Assembly (NCBI GenBank): GCA_002331565.1
Contig: DCZC01000168.1
Span: 1 to 31,036 of the forward strand
Origin: Gemmatimonas sp. UBA2094
GTDB lineage: Bacteria; Gemmatimonadota; Gemmatimonadetes; Gemmatimonadales; Gemmatimonadaceae
Direction: 5' to 3'
Length of the DNA: 31,036 bases
In this document: positions 1 to 10,305 of the stretch, in pieces
Layout of the letters: every line of letters starts with the position of its first letter
Position numbering within the stretch: position 1 is the first letter of the stretch
Translations under genes and position numbers: made by a program
The notes under the pieces: model-generated
What the model was told of the DNA's origin: nothing
The model's database searches: none
Seen by the model: the letters and a program-made list of their open reading frames with translations, nothing else

Positions 1-563
1 TGCGGCGCGCGGCCTCGGTGGTGGTGACCGTGAAGGCCGCCGACAGGCGTGCCGTGGAGCGCGTGGAAGCGTGCCTCCGCGAGGCGGCGCCCGATGTCCC
101 GATGGCGCGCGTTCACCTCGTGCCGGGGGGCGTGCGACGGGCGGCGGATTCCGGTGGCGGCCCTCTCGGTGTTTCTGAAAATGCCCAGGCCCACGACACC
201 GGTTGGCTCGCGGGGCGCTCGCTGTTGCTCACGTCGGCAATTGCCGATGCCGAAGCTTTCGAACGGCAGGTCGTCGCACAGGGCGTGCGGTTGGTCCGGC
301 ACCTGCGCTTCCCGGACCACCACGACTACAGCGATCGTGACGTGAGCCGGTTGGTGTCCGAAAGCCGCAACACCGACGGTGTCCTGTGCACCCTCAAGGA
401 TGCGGTGAAGCTTGCCTCCCGTTGGCCTCGCGAAGCTGTGCCCCTTTGGTATGTTTCACAGACACTCGTGATTGATCGAGGCGCCGAGGTCCTGCAGCAG
501 GAATGCCTTCGGGTGCTGGCGGCGCGCGCGGTCACGATTCCCACCGCCGGGTTATCCGGCTAA
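1..563 (+). CDS. lpxK: Tetraacyldisaccharide 4'-kinase, C-terminal part (5' end outside window)
   Basis: LpxK phosphorylates the 4' position of the lipid A disaccharide at the inner membrane, the step before Kdo addition. The reading frame is open at the left edge (first full codon at position 3), and about 187 codons are visible. The family is usually 320-350 residues, so roughly the N-terminal half, with the Walker A loop, is missing. The visible start (RRAASVVVTVK) matches the LpxK stretch 'a..vvvTrk'. The segments LLTSAIADAEAFERQ, LRFPDHHDYSDRD and GVLCTLKDAVKL are the typical C-terminal LpxK pattern (F.DHH.Y...D, then T.KDavKL). The TAA stop lies 15 bp before gdhA, suggesting co-transcription. 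It fits the Kdo and Lpt genes on the right of the window. Family assignment is confident; nothing can be said about its start. Confidence 0.88.
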   Translation, partial: RRAASVVVTVKAADRRAVERVEACLREAAPDVPMARVHLVPGGVRRAADSGGGPLGVSENAQAHDTGWLAGRSLLLTSAIADAEAFERQVVAQGVRLVRHLRFPDHHDYSDRDVSRLVSESRNTDGVLCTLKDAVKLASRWPREAVPLWYVSQTLVIDRGAEVLQQECLRVLAARAVTIPTAGLSG

Positions 564-578
564 ACAGACTCCCCGACA

Positions 579-1889
<1,311 letters not shown>

Positions 1890-1902
1890 TCGGTGCGGCG
1901 TA

Positions 1903-2367
1903 GTGCGCGTTTCGATCCTCGTCATCGGCCGGCCTCGTCATTCGGGGCTGGCCGATGCCATTCGGGACTATGAAACGCGAGCGGCGCGTTACTGGCCGCT
2001 CGAGGTGATCGAAGTGAAGGAGGAGCCCGGGCGGGGGTTGTCCGGTGACGCCGTTCGGGAGCGCGAGGGCGCCCGTCTCGTGGAGCGCCTTCCCGCTGAG
2101 GCGGTCGTGGTGGCCTGTGATCCGGGCGGTTCCGCGATGGATTCCGAGACGTTCGCACGCTGGCTGCAGGAGCAGCGCGACTCGGCTCGCAGCGTCTGCT
2201 TCGTCATCGGTGGAGCGCATGGATTGGGCGCTGCCGTGCGTGGCCGCGCCAATCGTCGGCTCTCACTGGCGCCATGGACGCTGCCGCATGAGGTTGCACG
2301 TCTGGTGCTGTCCGAGCAGTTGTATCGGTCGGGCACGATCAGCCGCGGTGAACCGTATCACAAGTGA
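1903..2367 (+). CDS. rlmH: 23S rRNA pseudouridine-1915 N3-methyltransferase
   Basis: RlmH is a small SPOUT-class methyltransferase that adds a methyl group to pseudouridine 1915 in helix 69 of 23S rRNA on assembled 70S ribosomes. The 154 residues match the family (about 155). The SAM-binding trefoil-knot segment reads FVIGGAHGLG (about 100-109). The C-terminus LYRSGTISRGEPYHK is the hallmark RlmH ending (qlYRA..i..G.pYHk). The start is GTG at 1903, which gives MRVSILVIGR, the usual beginning of the family. It lies 13 bp after gdhA and 34 bp before bshC. Confidence 0.95.
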   Translation: MRVSILVIGRPRHSGLADAIRDYETRAARYWPLEVIEVKEEPGRGLSGDAVREREGARLVERLPAEAVVVACDPGGSAMDSETFARWLQEQRDSARSVCFVIGGAHGLGAAVRGRANRRLSLAPWTLPHEVARLVLSEQLYRSGTISRGEPYHK

Positions 2368-2401
2368 CCGAGTCGGCTGAGCTGGCCGGGCACCGTACCC
2401 C

Positions 2402-4060
2402 GTGACCTTTCGCGATGAACTGTCCGTGACGCTCAGCAAGGTGGAACCGGGTGCCAGCCCATCGTCGGCTGCCGACGACGCGCTCCAGATCCGTCGTGTG
2501 CCGTTGGGCGGGAGTGCCTTTTCGCAGGCCCTGCAGCAAGGAAGGGTCGGCGGCAGTTGGTACGCACCGCGACCGGTCATGCCGGCGGCCTGGGCGGCGC
2601 ATATCGCGGCGGTGCGGGAGAGCATGCAGCAGACGGATTGGCTCACGGCGCTGGCGCCCGCCTTTGCCACTACCGGCGCGGCCGCGGAACGGTTGGCGCA
2701 GGCCGCCGCCCGCGGCGTCGTCGTGACAACCGGTCAGCAGCCGGGACTCTTCGGTGGACCGACCTACACGTGGACCAAGGCGCTTGGCGCTCTCGCCTTC
2801 GCGAACGAACTCGAGCGGCAGACCGGTGTTCCCGTGGCGCCGGTATTCTGGGCAGCCAGCGATGACGCCGACTGGGCGGAAGCAGCGGTGACCCATGTGG
2901 CCACGGCCCGGGGACTGCTCACGGCGTCGCTGGCCGGGCCCGCCACGGAAGGGGTCGCGCTGAGCGACGTACCCCTGGGGCCGTTGGCAGCGGCGCGCAC
3001 CGTCCTCGCGGCCGCGTGTGGGTCGACCGCCCATCCGTCTGTTCTGGAGTTGGTGGACGCCGCGTACGTACCACACGCGACGATCGGCGCCGCGTACGTC
3101 CAGTTGTTGCGCGCACTGCTCGAGCCACTCGGGATTGCGGTGCTCGACGCCTCGCATCCGGCGCTCCGCATGGCGGCCGACGGCTTTCTGCGCCGCGCGC
3201 TCAAGCATGCGCCGGCCGTACACGAGGCGCTGCGTGCCCGGGTGCAGGAAGTCGAACAGGCAGGTTTTTCGCCGCAGGTGGATGTGGTGGACGGGCTGTC
3301 GCTTGTGTTCCGCACACAGACCGTCGACCGGCAGGGTGAGGTGCAACGGGAGCGCGAGCGGGTCCCGCTCGGCGACGCGTCCGCGGCGGCGCGTGAGGCG
3401 GAACGGGGGACACTCGGGGCGAACGTGCTGCTGCGTCCCGTCCTCGAGCGCAGCCTGCTGCCGACCGTCAGCTACTGTGCCGGTCCCGGCGAATTTGCCT
3501 ACTTCGCGCAAGTGGAGCCCGTGGCGCGGGCACTCGGGGTGGCCGTGCCGGTGGTGACGCCGCGCTTCGCCTGCGAAGTGCTGGAGTCGGAGATGCTCGC
3601 GCGCCAGCAGCGCCTCGGCATCGCCGACGCCGATTTGCGGGACCCGCACGCGGCCGAGCGCCTCGTGGCCCGCAGTCAGTTGGATGAGACGGTGGCCGAC
3701 TCCATGGAACGTCTTCGCGTGGCGCTCGAGACCCAGGTCGGGGCCATGCGCGACGTCGTGGCCGGGGATGACGCGCCGGTCGCCGACGAGGTAGTGCAGG
3801 GGTTGGCGCGCGATCTGTCGCATCGGATCGATCGATTCGAACGTCGGGTTTTGTCCGGCGTGAAACGCCTCGAGCACGAGACAATGCGCGATGTCGCCGC
3901 GATCCGCGCAGCCGTGCGTCCCAACGGTCAATCGCCGGAGCGCGTGCTCAACCTGGTGCCGCTGCTCGCCCGGTACGGCGTCAGTGTGCTCGAGCGCATT
4001 CGCGAGGCGGCGGTGCCGCACGCGCGCGAGCTCGTGTCAGGCCCGCACGTGCCTGCGTGA
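2402..4060 (+). CDS. bshC: Putative bacillithiol synthase, cysteine-adding enzyme
   Basis: BshC joins cysteine to glucosaminyl-malate in the last step of bacillithiol synthesis. The 552-residue length is normal for the family (about 535-550). Diagnostic stretches are TGQQPGLFGGP (residues 110-120) and FWAASDDADWAE (149-160), which form the nucleotidyltransferase-like core. Further C-terminal are LLRPVLERSLLPTVSYCAGPGEFAYF and a helical, probably coiled-coil region (about 430-500). The start is GTG at 2402; no clear Shine-Dalgarno sequence is visible. The partners BshA and BshB are not in the window. The catalytic role of BshC is accepted from genetics in Firmicutes, so activity here is inferred. 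The next gene, murJ, starts 6 bp after the stop. Confidence 0.9.
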   Translation: MTFRDELSVTLSKVEPGASPSSAADDALQIRRVPLGGSAFSQALQQGRVGGSWYAPRPVMPAAWAAHIAAVRESMQQTDWLTALAPAFATTGAAAERLAQAAARGVVVTTGQQPGLFGGPTYTWTKALGALAFANELERQTGVPVAPVFWAASDDADWAEAAVTHVATARGLLTASLAGPATEGVALSDVPLGPLAAARTVLAAACGSTAHPSVLELVDAAYVPHATIGAAYVQLLRALLEPLGIAVLDASHPALRMAADGFLRRALKHAPAVHEALRARVQEVEQAGFSPQVDVVDGLSLVFRTQTVDRQGEVQRERERVPLGDASAAAREAERGTLGANVLLRPVLERSLLPTVSYCAGPGEFAYFAQVEPVARALGVAVPVVTPRFACEVLESEMLARQQRLGIADADLRDPHAAERLVARSQLDETVADSMERLRVALETQVGAMRDVVAGDDAPVADEVVQGLARDLSHRIDRFERRVLSGVKRLEHETMRDVAAIRAAVRPNGQSPERVLNLVPLLARYGVSVLERIREAAVPHARELVSGPHVPA

Positions 4061-4066
4061 GCGCGT

Positions 4067-5656
4067 ATGAGTGACGGGAGGGGCGGCCGCGCCGCATTCG
4101 TCGTTGCGGCCGGCATTCTCATCAGTCGGCTGGTCGGCCTGCTGCGCAACACGGCCTTCGCGTACTACTTCGGCGCGGGGGCCGCCTCCGACGCCTACAA
4201 CGCTGCGTTCCGCATCCCCAATGCGGTACGGAATCTGCTGGGCGAAGGCACCCTGTCAGCGGCATTCGTGCCCGTCTACAGCCGATTGCTCGGGCGGGAC
4301 GACACGGCGGGCGCCCGTGCACTGGCGAACGCGGTGCTCGGGTCACTGCTCGCCGCCGTGAGCATCCTGACGCTCGTCGGCATTGCCACGGCCCCGTGGC
4401 TTACGGCGGCACTCGCGGCCGGATTCGATGAACCGACCCGCGCCCTCACGACACGTCTCACCCGCGTGCTGTTCCCGATGACCGGGGTGATGGTGCTGAG
4501 CGGGTGGTGTCTCGGCATCCAGAACTCGCACCGCCGCTTCTTCTGGAGTTATGCAAGCGCGGCGCTCTGGTCGATGGCGCAGATCGTGCTGCTGCTGGTC
4601 GGCGGACCGCGAGCGGCCGACGCTGAGCAGCTGTCGTGGTGGCTCGCGTGGGCGACACTGGCTGGTTCCGTGCTGCAGGTGGCTGCGCAATTGCCCGAAG
4701 TCTTGCGTCTCACCGGCCCGCTGCGTCCCACCCTCGCGGTGGCTAGCGACGGGGCGCGGCAGGTGTTGCGCAACGTGGTCCCGGTGGTCACGGCGCTCGG
4801 CGTGGTGCAGATCTCCGGTATGGTCGATCTGCAGATCGCATCGTTTCTCCCCGCGGGTGCCGCGACGAACATCACGTATGCCAACACCCTCGCGCTGCTG
4901 CCCGTGTCGCTGTTCGGTGTGTCGGTCGCTGCCGCTGCGTTACCCGAGTTCTCCCGTGATTCCGGGGCACTGGCCCTCGAGTCGCTGCGTGAAAAGCTCC
5001 GCGGCGGCTGGCAGCGCATTCTCTTCTATGTGATTCCGAGCGCGGTGGTGTTCATCGTCCTCGGCGATTACTGCGTGGGGGTGCTGTATCGCGCAGGCCG
5101 CTTCGGGGCCGCTGAGCAGCGCCTGGTGCATACCGTGCTGGCCGGATACGCCGTCGGCCTCGTGAGTTTCGGGTCCGTCAAGCTGCTCGGCTCGGCGTTC
5201 TACGCGATACAGGACTATCGCACCCCGCTGCGCGCATCAGTGTTGAGCATCGTCGTGTCGGCCGTGGCTGCTGTGGGTATCGCGGTGCCGCTGCGCCATT
5301 CGCCGTACGCGACGGCGGGTATCGCTGTGGGATCGGCCCTGGGGTCGTACGTGAATCTCGTGGTGCTGGCCACCGGCTTGCGGGAGCGGCTGGGCGCGCT
5401 CTACACGCCAGCGATGTGGCAGGGGACCCGTCGGATCCTCATCGCCTCGGCGTTGGCCGCCGTGACGGGTACGGCGGCGCGCCTGCTGCACGGTTACTTT
5501 GCTCCGTCGCTGCATGTGCGGATGGCGGCCTTTCCCGTGCTCGGTGCGTTCGGCGTGACCTATCTGGTGAGTGCCTGGTGGATGGGGTCGGCAGAAGCGG
5601 CGCGTTGGGTACGGCGCCCGGTTCGCCGCAGGCGCGGCGACGGAGCGGAGGTATGA
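4067..5656 (+). CDS. murJ: Lipid II flippase MurJ (MviN family)
   Basis: MurJ moves lipid II across the inner membrane for peptidoglycan synthesis. The protein has 529 residues with about 14 hydrophobic segments, the MOP-superfamily size. The N-terminal pattern SRLVGLLRN ... SDAYNAAFRIPNAVRNLL carries R21, R27, D42 and R55. By alignment from memory these match the functionally important E. coli residues R18, R24, D39 and R52. The EGTLSAAFVPVYS segment (60-72) is also typical. The C-terminal tail is short and strongly basic (RRPVRRRRGD). The ATG follows bshC by 6 bp, and the stop overlaps the uvrC start (ATGA), so translation is probably coupled. Confidence 0.95.
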   Translation: MSDGRGGRAAFVVAAGILISRLVGLLRNTAFAYYFGAGAASDAYNAAFRIPNAVRNLLGEGTLSAAFVPVYSRLLGRDDTAGARALANAVLGSLLAAVSILTLVGIATAPWLTAALAAGFDEPTRALTTRLTRVLFPMTGVMVLSGWCLGIQNSHRRFFWSYASAALWSMAQIVLLLVGGPRAADAEQLSWWLAWATLAGSVLQVAAQLPEVLRLTGPLRPTLAVASDGARQVLRNVVPVVTALGVVQISGMVDLQIASFLPAGAATNITYANTLALLPVSLFGVSVAAAALPEFSRDSGALALESLREKLRGGWQRILFYVIPSAVVFIVLGDYCVGVLYRAGRFGAAEQRLVHTVLAGYAVGLVSFGSVKLLGSAFYAIQDYRTPLRASVLSIVVSAVAAVGIAVPLRHSPYATAGIAVGSALGSYVNLVVLATGLRERLGALYTPAMWQGTRRILIASALAAVTGTAARLLHGYFAPSLHVRMAAFPVLGAFGVTYLVSAWWMGSAEAARWVRRPVRRRRGDGAEV

Positions 5657-7689
5657 GCGCGGACGACGACCGTCTGCCGGATACCACAGCGCCGCAGTCG
5701 ATCGACGATCTGCCCGTGCCCGACGACGAGTGGACGCGCGCGGCACTCGCGCGGGGCATGCCGCTGGCGGTCGCACGACGACTGCCACACCTGCCGGAGT
5801 CCCCGGGGGTGTACCTCTGGAAGGATGCCGATGGCGGGGTGCTGTACGTGGGCAAGGCGAAGCGCCTCCGCTCGCGCGTGCGAAGCTACTGGGCGCAGGA
5901 CCACGATACCAGCCCGAAGACGCGAGGCTTGCTGCGCAAGGTGCAGGACCTCGACACGATCGTGGTTCCCAGCGAGTCGCATTCGCTCATTCTCGAAGCG
6001 ACGCTCATCAAGGAGTACCGTCCGCGATTCAACGTCGCGTTGCGTGATGACAAATCGTATCCCTACATCAAGGTGACGGTGCAGGAACCGTTTCCCCGTG
6101 TCATCGTCACGCGGCGATTGCAGGAGGACGGCGCACGGTATTTCGGCCCGTATACGGATGTAGGCTCGATGCGCCGCGCGCTCAATGTGGTGAAGCGTAT
6201 CTTCACGGTACGCTCGTGCCACTACGCGCTGCCGCGCGAGGCCCCGGAGCGACCCTGTCTCGATTACTTCATCAAGCGGTGCAAGGCGCCCTGCGTGGGG
6301 TATCAGACGACCGGGGACTACCGCGCCATGATCGACGAAGTGGTGTGGTTTCTCGAGGGGCGCACCAGCGACGTGATCTGCCATGTGCGCGATCGCATGA
6401 TGGAAGCATCGGAGCGTCTCGACTTCGAACGGGCCGGCGAGCTGCGCGATGCGTTGCATCATCTCGAGAAGATGGAAGAGCCCACCGTCGTGCTCGAAGT
6501 CGAAGGTGGTGATCGTGACGTGGTGGGATACGCGCGCGATGGCGAGGATGCCTGTGTGGTCATCATGCGCATCCGTGGCGGGAAGCTGCTCGCACGCGAT
6601 CATCGCCTGCTGGAGCACGCCGAAGGCGAGGACGATGATGCCGTGCTTGGCGCCTCGTTGTCGCAGTGGTATCGCACCGCGGATGCGCGCGCGGCTGACC
6701 TGCTCGTCCCCTTCGACTTCGAAGACCGTGAGGCGCTGGAGTCGTCGCTCGACGGCACGCGCATCCGGGTGCCGCAGCGCGGGCCGCGGCGCGCGCTGGT
6801 CGATCTGGCCGACAAGAACGCCCAGCACCTGCTCGAGGAGTTCAAACTGGCCTCCCTCGAAGCCGACGAACGGGCGGCCGACCCGGTGTACGAACTGCAG
6901 CGCGAGCTCGGTCTGCCACGACTGCCGCGATCGCTGGTGTGCTTCGACATCTCGCATGCGCAGGGCACCGACGTGGTGGCGAGCGCGGTGTGGTTCGAGA
7001 ATGCGCGCCCCAAGCGCAGCGAGTACCGCAAGTTCAAGATCCAGGTTTTCGAGGGGAACGACGACTTCCGCTCGATGCACGAGGTGGTGACGCGATTCTT
7101 TCGCCGCCGCCTCGACGAGGAGAAGCCGCTGCCCGATCTGGCCGTCATCGATGGCGGCAAGGGGCAGCTTGGCGCCGCCCGTGAGGCCCTCGACGCACTG
7201 GGCGTGAACCAGATCGGTCTCATCAGCCTCGCCAAGAAGGAGGAGGAGATCTTCCTCCCCGGTCGCAGCGAATCGGTGCGGCTGCCGCGCCGGTCGCCGG
7301 CCTTGCGCATGCTGCAGCAGGCGCGCGACGAGGCGCATCGGTTCGCCGTGACCTTTCAGCGGCAGAAGCGCGCGGCGCGTACCATCACGTCGGAGTTGCT
7401 CAAGATTCCGGGGATCGGTCCCAACAAGCGGCGGGCGCTGCTACACGTGTTCGGCAGCGTGCAGGGCGTGAAGGAGGCCTCGGTTGAGGCGATCGCTCGC
7501 GTTCCCGGTTTCGGCGAGACGTCGGCGAGGAAGGTGCTGACGGCACTGGGGGTCGAGGTGCCGGAGTCGTCCGATCCGCTCCTGCGTGCCGCAAAGCTGT
7601 CCGATCCCGACCGCCCGGACACGGGTGAGTCGGTCCCTGTCGTTCCCGACGATGCTCCCCTCCCGTCCCCGCCCGAACCCAACGCATGA
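5653..7689 (+). CDS. uvrC: UvrABC excinuclease subunit C
   Basis: UvrC makes both incisions in nucleotide excision repair. I chose ATG 5653 (678 aa) because it overlaps the murJ stop as ATGA and has GGAG at 5642-5645. An upstream in-frame start would run through murJ. Residues 1-45 are an acidic extension. The GIY-YIG nuclease follows (GVYLW at 52-56, LYVGK at 64-68, E115). Cys189, Cys202, Cys210 and Cys214 match the spacing of the reported UvrC iron-sulfur site. The UVR helix is at about 245-272. The RNase H-like endonuclease domain includes CFDISHAQGTDVVAS and AVIDGGKGQLGAA. A tandem helix-hairpin-helix pair follows (IPGIGPNKRRALL, VPGFGETSARKV). The last 45 residues are an acidic, proline-rich tail. 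The stop overlaps the thrC start. Confidence 0.96.
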   Translation: MSADDDRLPDTTAPQSIDDLPVPDDEWTRAALARGMPLAVARRLPHLPESPGVYLWKDADGGVLYVGKAKRLRSRVRSYWAQDHDTSPKTRGLLRKVQDLDTIVVPSESHSLILEATLIKEYRPRFNVALRDDKSYPYIKVTVQEPFPRVIVTRRLQEDGARYFGPYTDVGSMRRALNVVKRIFTVRSCHYALPREAPERPCLDYFIKRCKAPCVGYQTTGDYRAMIDEVVWFLEGRTSDVICHVRDRMMEASERLDFERAGELRDALHHLEKMEEPTVVLEVEGGDRDVVGYARDGEDACVVIMRIRGGKLLARDHRLLEHAEGEDDDAVLGASLSQWYRTADARAADLLVPFDFEDREALESSLDGTRIRVPQRGPRRALVDLADKNAQHLLEEFKLASLEADERAADPVYELQRELGLPRLPRSLVCFDISHAQGTDVVASAVWFENARPKRSEYRKFKIQVFEGNDDFRSMHEVVTRFFRRRLDEEKPLPDLAVIDGGKGQLGAAREALDALGVNQIGLISLAKKEEEIFLPGRSESVRLPRRSPALRMLQQARDEAHRFAVTFQRQKRAARTITSELLKIPGIGPNKRRALLHVFGSVQGVKEASVEAIARVPGFGETSARKVLTALGVEVPESSDPLLRAAKLSDPDRPDTGESVPVVPDDAPLPSPPEPNA

Positions 7690-8831
7690 CGACCGCATCC
7701 TGGACTCTTCGCTGCTCCGCGTGCGATACCGAAGCCGCCTTCGAACGTGCTTCGCTGTGCACTGCCTGTGGCCAGCCGCTCTTCGCCCGCTACCAGTCCG
7801 TTCCGGCGGGCACTCCGCTCGCCCCGCGATGGGATATGTGGCGGTACGCGCCGTTCATGCCCTTGCTGGGGGGTGAGGTACCGGTGTCGCTCGGTGAGGG
7901 GCTTACGCCACTGATCGAATCGACGTCGCTTGCGGCCGCCGTCGGGGTGCGAAAGCTCTTCATCAAGGACGAGGCACAGAATCCCACCGGATCGTTCAAG
8001 GCCCGCGGTATGAGCGCCGCGGTGACCCGCGCCAAGGCGGCGGGGGTACCGGGGATCGTCGTTCCGACGGCCGGGAATGCCGGTGCCGCGCTGGCGGCGT
8101 ACGCCGCGGCCGCGGGGCTCAAGGTGCGGGTGTACGCACCGCGCACCACGCCGCGGCCGATTCTCGACACGATCGAGGCGTTCGGGGCGGAGCTGATCCG
8201 CATCGACGGGCATATCGGTGATGCCGGGAAGCTCACGTTGGCGTACGCCGCCGAGACGGGCTATTTCGCCATTTCCACGCTGCGCGAGCCGTATCGCGTG
8301 GAGGGGATGAAGACCATGGGCTTCGAGCTCGCCGAGCAGTTCGGCTGGCGCGTCCCCGATGTGGTGGTGTATCCGACCGGCGGCGGCGAAGGGACCGTGG
8401 GTATCTGGAAGGCGCTGCAGGAACTCGCTGCGGGCGGCTGGTTGTCGGGCGGGCGTGTGCAGCCCCAGTACGTGGTGGCGCAGGCGGCGGGGTGTGCGCC
8501 GATTGCCCGTGCATTCGATGCCGGAGCGGACAAGGCGGAGCCGTGGGTCGACCCCATCACCTACGCCAGCGGCCTGCGCGTGCCGTCGCCGCTCGGTGAC
8601 CGCCTTGTGCTGCGCATTCTGCGGGAGACCGATGGTGTGGCCGCGACGGCCTCGGAAGATGCGATCCGCGAGTGGACGTATCGCCTGGCGTGTGCCACCG
8701 GCATCGACGCCGCCCCCGAAGACGGCTGCGCGCTGGCGGTGTTGCGCGACGCGGTGGCCGCAGGCCGGGTGAGGGCGGACGCCGAGGTCGTGGTGTTCAA
8801 TACGGGAAGCGGCGCGTCGTACCGGGCGTGA
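7686..8831 (+). CDS. thrC: Threonine synthase (PLP fold type II, with N-terminal zinc ribbon)
   Basis: This enzyme converts O-phospho-homoserine to threonine using PLP. It has 381 residues. The N-terminus carries two CxxC pairs (C10/C13 and C25/C28), a zinc-ribbon-like module seen in many bacterial and archaeal short-form threonine synthases. The PLP lysine is K105 in NPTGSFKARG (99-108). A glycine-rich phosphate-binding loop (YPTGGGEGTVGIWK) lies downstream. The start overlaps the uvrC stop as ATGA. A related PLP enzyme such as a cysteate synthase or threonine dehydratase cannot be fully excluded, but the zinc ribbon and GGGEG loop favour ThrC. The stop ends this packed gene run; the 170-bp gap after it holds a palindrome (8838-8847) and a promoter for the next gene. 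Confidence 0.9.
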   Translation: MTTASWTLRCSACDTEAAFERASLCTACGQPLFARYQSVPAGTPLAPRWDMWRYAPFMPLLGGEVPVSLGEGLTPLIESTSLAAAVGVRKLFIKDEAQNPTGSFKARGMSAAVTRAKAAGVPGIVVPTAGNAGAALAAYAAAAGLKVRVYAPRTTPRPILDTIEAFGAELIRIDGHIGDAGKLTLAYAAETGYFAISTLREPYRVEGMKTMGFELAEQFGWRVPDVVVYPTGGGEGTVGIWKALQELAAGGWLSGGRVQPQYVVAQAAGCAPIARAFDAGADKAEPWVDPITYASGLRVPSPLGDRLVLRILRETDGVAATASEDAIREWTYRLACATGIDAAPEDGCALAVLRDAVAAGRVRADAEVVVFNTGSGASYRA

Positions 8832-8882
8832 GGCGCAGGGTGCACCCATGGTGTTGCGAGCGTCCGAAGTCCATGAATTTTA

Positions 8883-8911
8883 TTGACTTCCGGCCTCACG
8901 CCTCGTAGTAT
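8883..8911 (+). promoter_or_regulatory. Sigma-70-type promoter upstream of the DUF512 gene
   Basis: TTGACT (8883-8888) is followed after exactly 17 bp by TAGTAT (8906-8911). This is close to the TTGACA-N17-TATAAT consensus, in an AT-richer patch of a GC-rich window. Transcription would start near 8918, giving a leader of about 84 nt before the ATG at 9002. It is the clearest promoter in the left half and probably drives DUF512-der-plsY-gpsA and perhaps the genes after them. Confidence 0.7.
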
Positions 8912-9001
8912 TTCTCAGGTGGGCGGCGACGCATCCGTTGCCGCCCGTTTGAGTTATCGGGGGAGGGTCACCGGGCCGCTTCCCCGTTTTCGTCCCGGGT
9001 C

Positions 9002-10297
9002 ATGGTTCGCGTCACGCAAGTCGAACCGGGGACCATTGCCGATCAGGTCGGCATCGTCCCCGGCACCGAGCTCCTCGCCGTCAACGAACGGCCGTTGGAG
9101 GACTTCCTCGATTGGGAGTTCCTGACGGCCGACGAGGCGTTCGTGGTAGCGGCGCGCCTGCCCGATGGCAGCGAGGTGGAGTACGAGATCGAGCGCGAGC
9201 CCGGCGACTCCATGGGGGTCGAGCTGGCGCCGCCCACCGTGCGCCGCTGCGCCAACCGCTGCGAGTTCTGCTTCATCGAGGGGTTGCCCAAGGGACTGCG
9301 CAAGGGCCTCTACATTCGCGATGACGATTATCGTCTCTCGTTTGCGTACGGCAACTTCGCCACGTTGTCGAACGTGAAGGAGCGGGACATTGCGCGCATC
9401 CTCGAGTACCGGCTGTCGCCGTTGTACGTCTCAGTGCACGCCACGCCCTGGGAAGCGCGCAAGGTGCTGCTCAATAATCCGCGGGTGCCCAACATCCTCG
9501 AGCAGCTCACGCGACTGGCCGACGGCGGCATCCAATTCCACTGCCAGATGGTGATCGTGCCGGGCCTCAACGATGGCGAGGTGCTCGAGCAATCACTCAC
9601 CGACCTCTGGCGTCTCGACGAGGCCGTCTTGTCGGTGGCGCTCGTACCGGTGGGCGTGACGCAGTTCTCGCATCTCTACACGGGGCAGCCGATGGACGAG
9701 GCGAACGCCCGGATGCTGTTGGACGCGGTGCACCGCTGGGAAGCCCGGGCGCTCGAAGCGCGTGGTGACCGCTGGGTATTCGGGTCGGACGAACTGTATC
9801 TGCTGGCCGGCGAGCCGCTCCCCGGTGTGGAGCATTACGGCGAGTTCTCGCAGATCGAGAACGGCGTCGGGGCCGTGACCTCGCTGCGCGCACGCGTGCG
9901 CGACGGTTTGCTGCAGCTGCCACGGCTCGACGGGCGGCGCATCGGTGTGGTGACCGGCACATCCATGGCACCGCTCATGCCCGAACTGCTCGAGCAACTC
10001 ACCGAGGCCACGGGCGCAGAGTTCCTTCTCATTCCCACCGAGAACTCGTTGTTCGGACCGACGACCACGACGGCCGGTTTGCTCGTGGGCGCCGACATCC
10101 GCCGCGCGCTCTCGGATCGGACCGATCTCGACCTCGCACTCATTCCGGCAGAATGCATCAACGACGACGGGCTCTTCCTCGACGAAGAGCCGTTCATCGC
10201 GGTGCGCGAGGCCCTGCCCATGCCCGTGTATCCCTCGTACGACTTCATTGACGCGCTCGTGCCCGAAGGGGATGCGGCGGTCGTTCCCGCTGCCTGA
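9002..10297 (+). CDS. DUF512 protein: PDZ-like domain plus radical-SAM-type Fe-S domain
   Basis: The exact function is unknown. Residues 1-65 resemble a PDZ domain (VTQVEPGTIADQVGIVPGTELLAVN). The motif C83-x3-C87-x2-C90 (RRCANRCEFCF) is a radical-SAM-type Fe-S site, followed by the family signature GLPKGLRKGLYIRDDDYRLSF. A DUF512 domain fills the C-terminus, with GVVTGTSMAPLMPELLEQL inside it. The length (431 aa) is normal for the family. It has a promoter of its own (8883-8911), and the gene sits 8 bp upstream of der. From memory, a DUF512-der-plsY-gpsA order also occurs in Clostridia, which hints at a role linked to ribosome assembly or envelope growth. No Shine-Dalgarno sequence is visible before the ATG. 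Confidence 0.9.
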   Translation: MVRVTQVEPGTIADQVGIVPGTELLAVNERPLEDFLDWEFLTADEAFVVAARLPDGSEVEYEIEREPGDSMGVELAPPTVRRCANRCEFCFIEGLPKGLRKGLYIRDDDYRLSFAYGNFATLSNVKERDIARILEYRLSPLYVSVHATPWEARKVLLNNPRVPNILEQLTRLADGGIQFHCQMVIVPGLNDGEVLEQSLTDLWRLDEAVLSVALVPVGVTQFSHLYTGQPMDEANARMLLDAVHRWEARALEARGDRWVFGSDELYLLAGEPLPGVEHYGEFSQIENGVGAVTSLRARVRDGLLQLPRLDGRRIGVVTGTSMAPLMPELLEQLTEATGAEFLLIPTENSLFGPTTTTAGLLVGADIRRALSDRTDLDLALIPAECINDDGLFLDEEPFIAVREALPMPVYPSYDFIDALVPEGDAAVVPAA

Positions 10298-10305
10298 ATT
10301 TCCGC

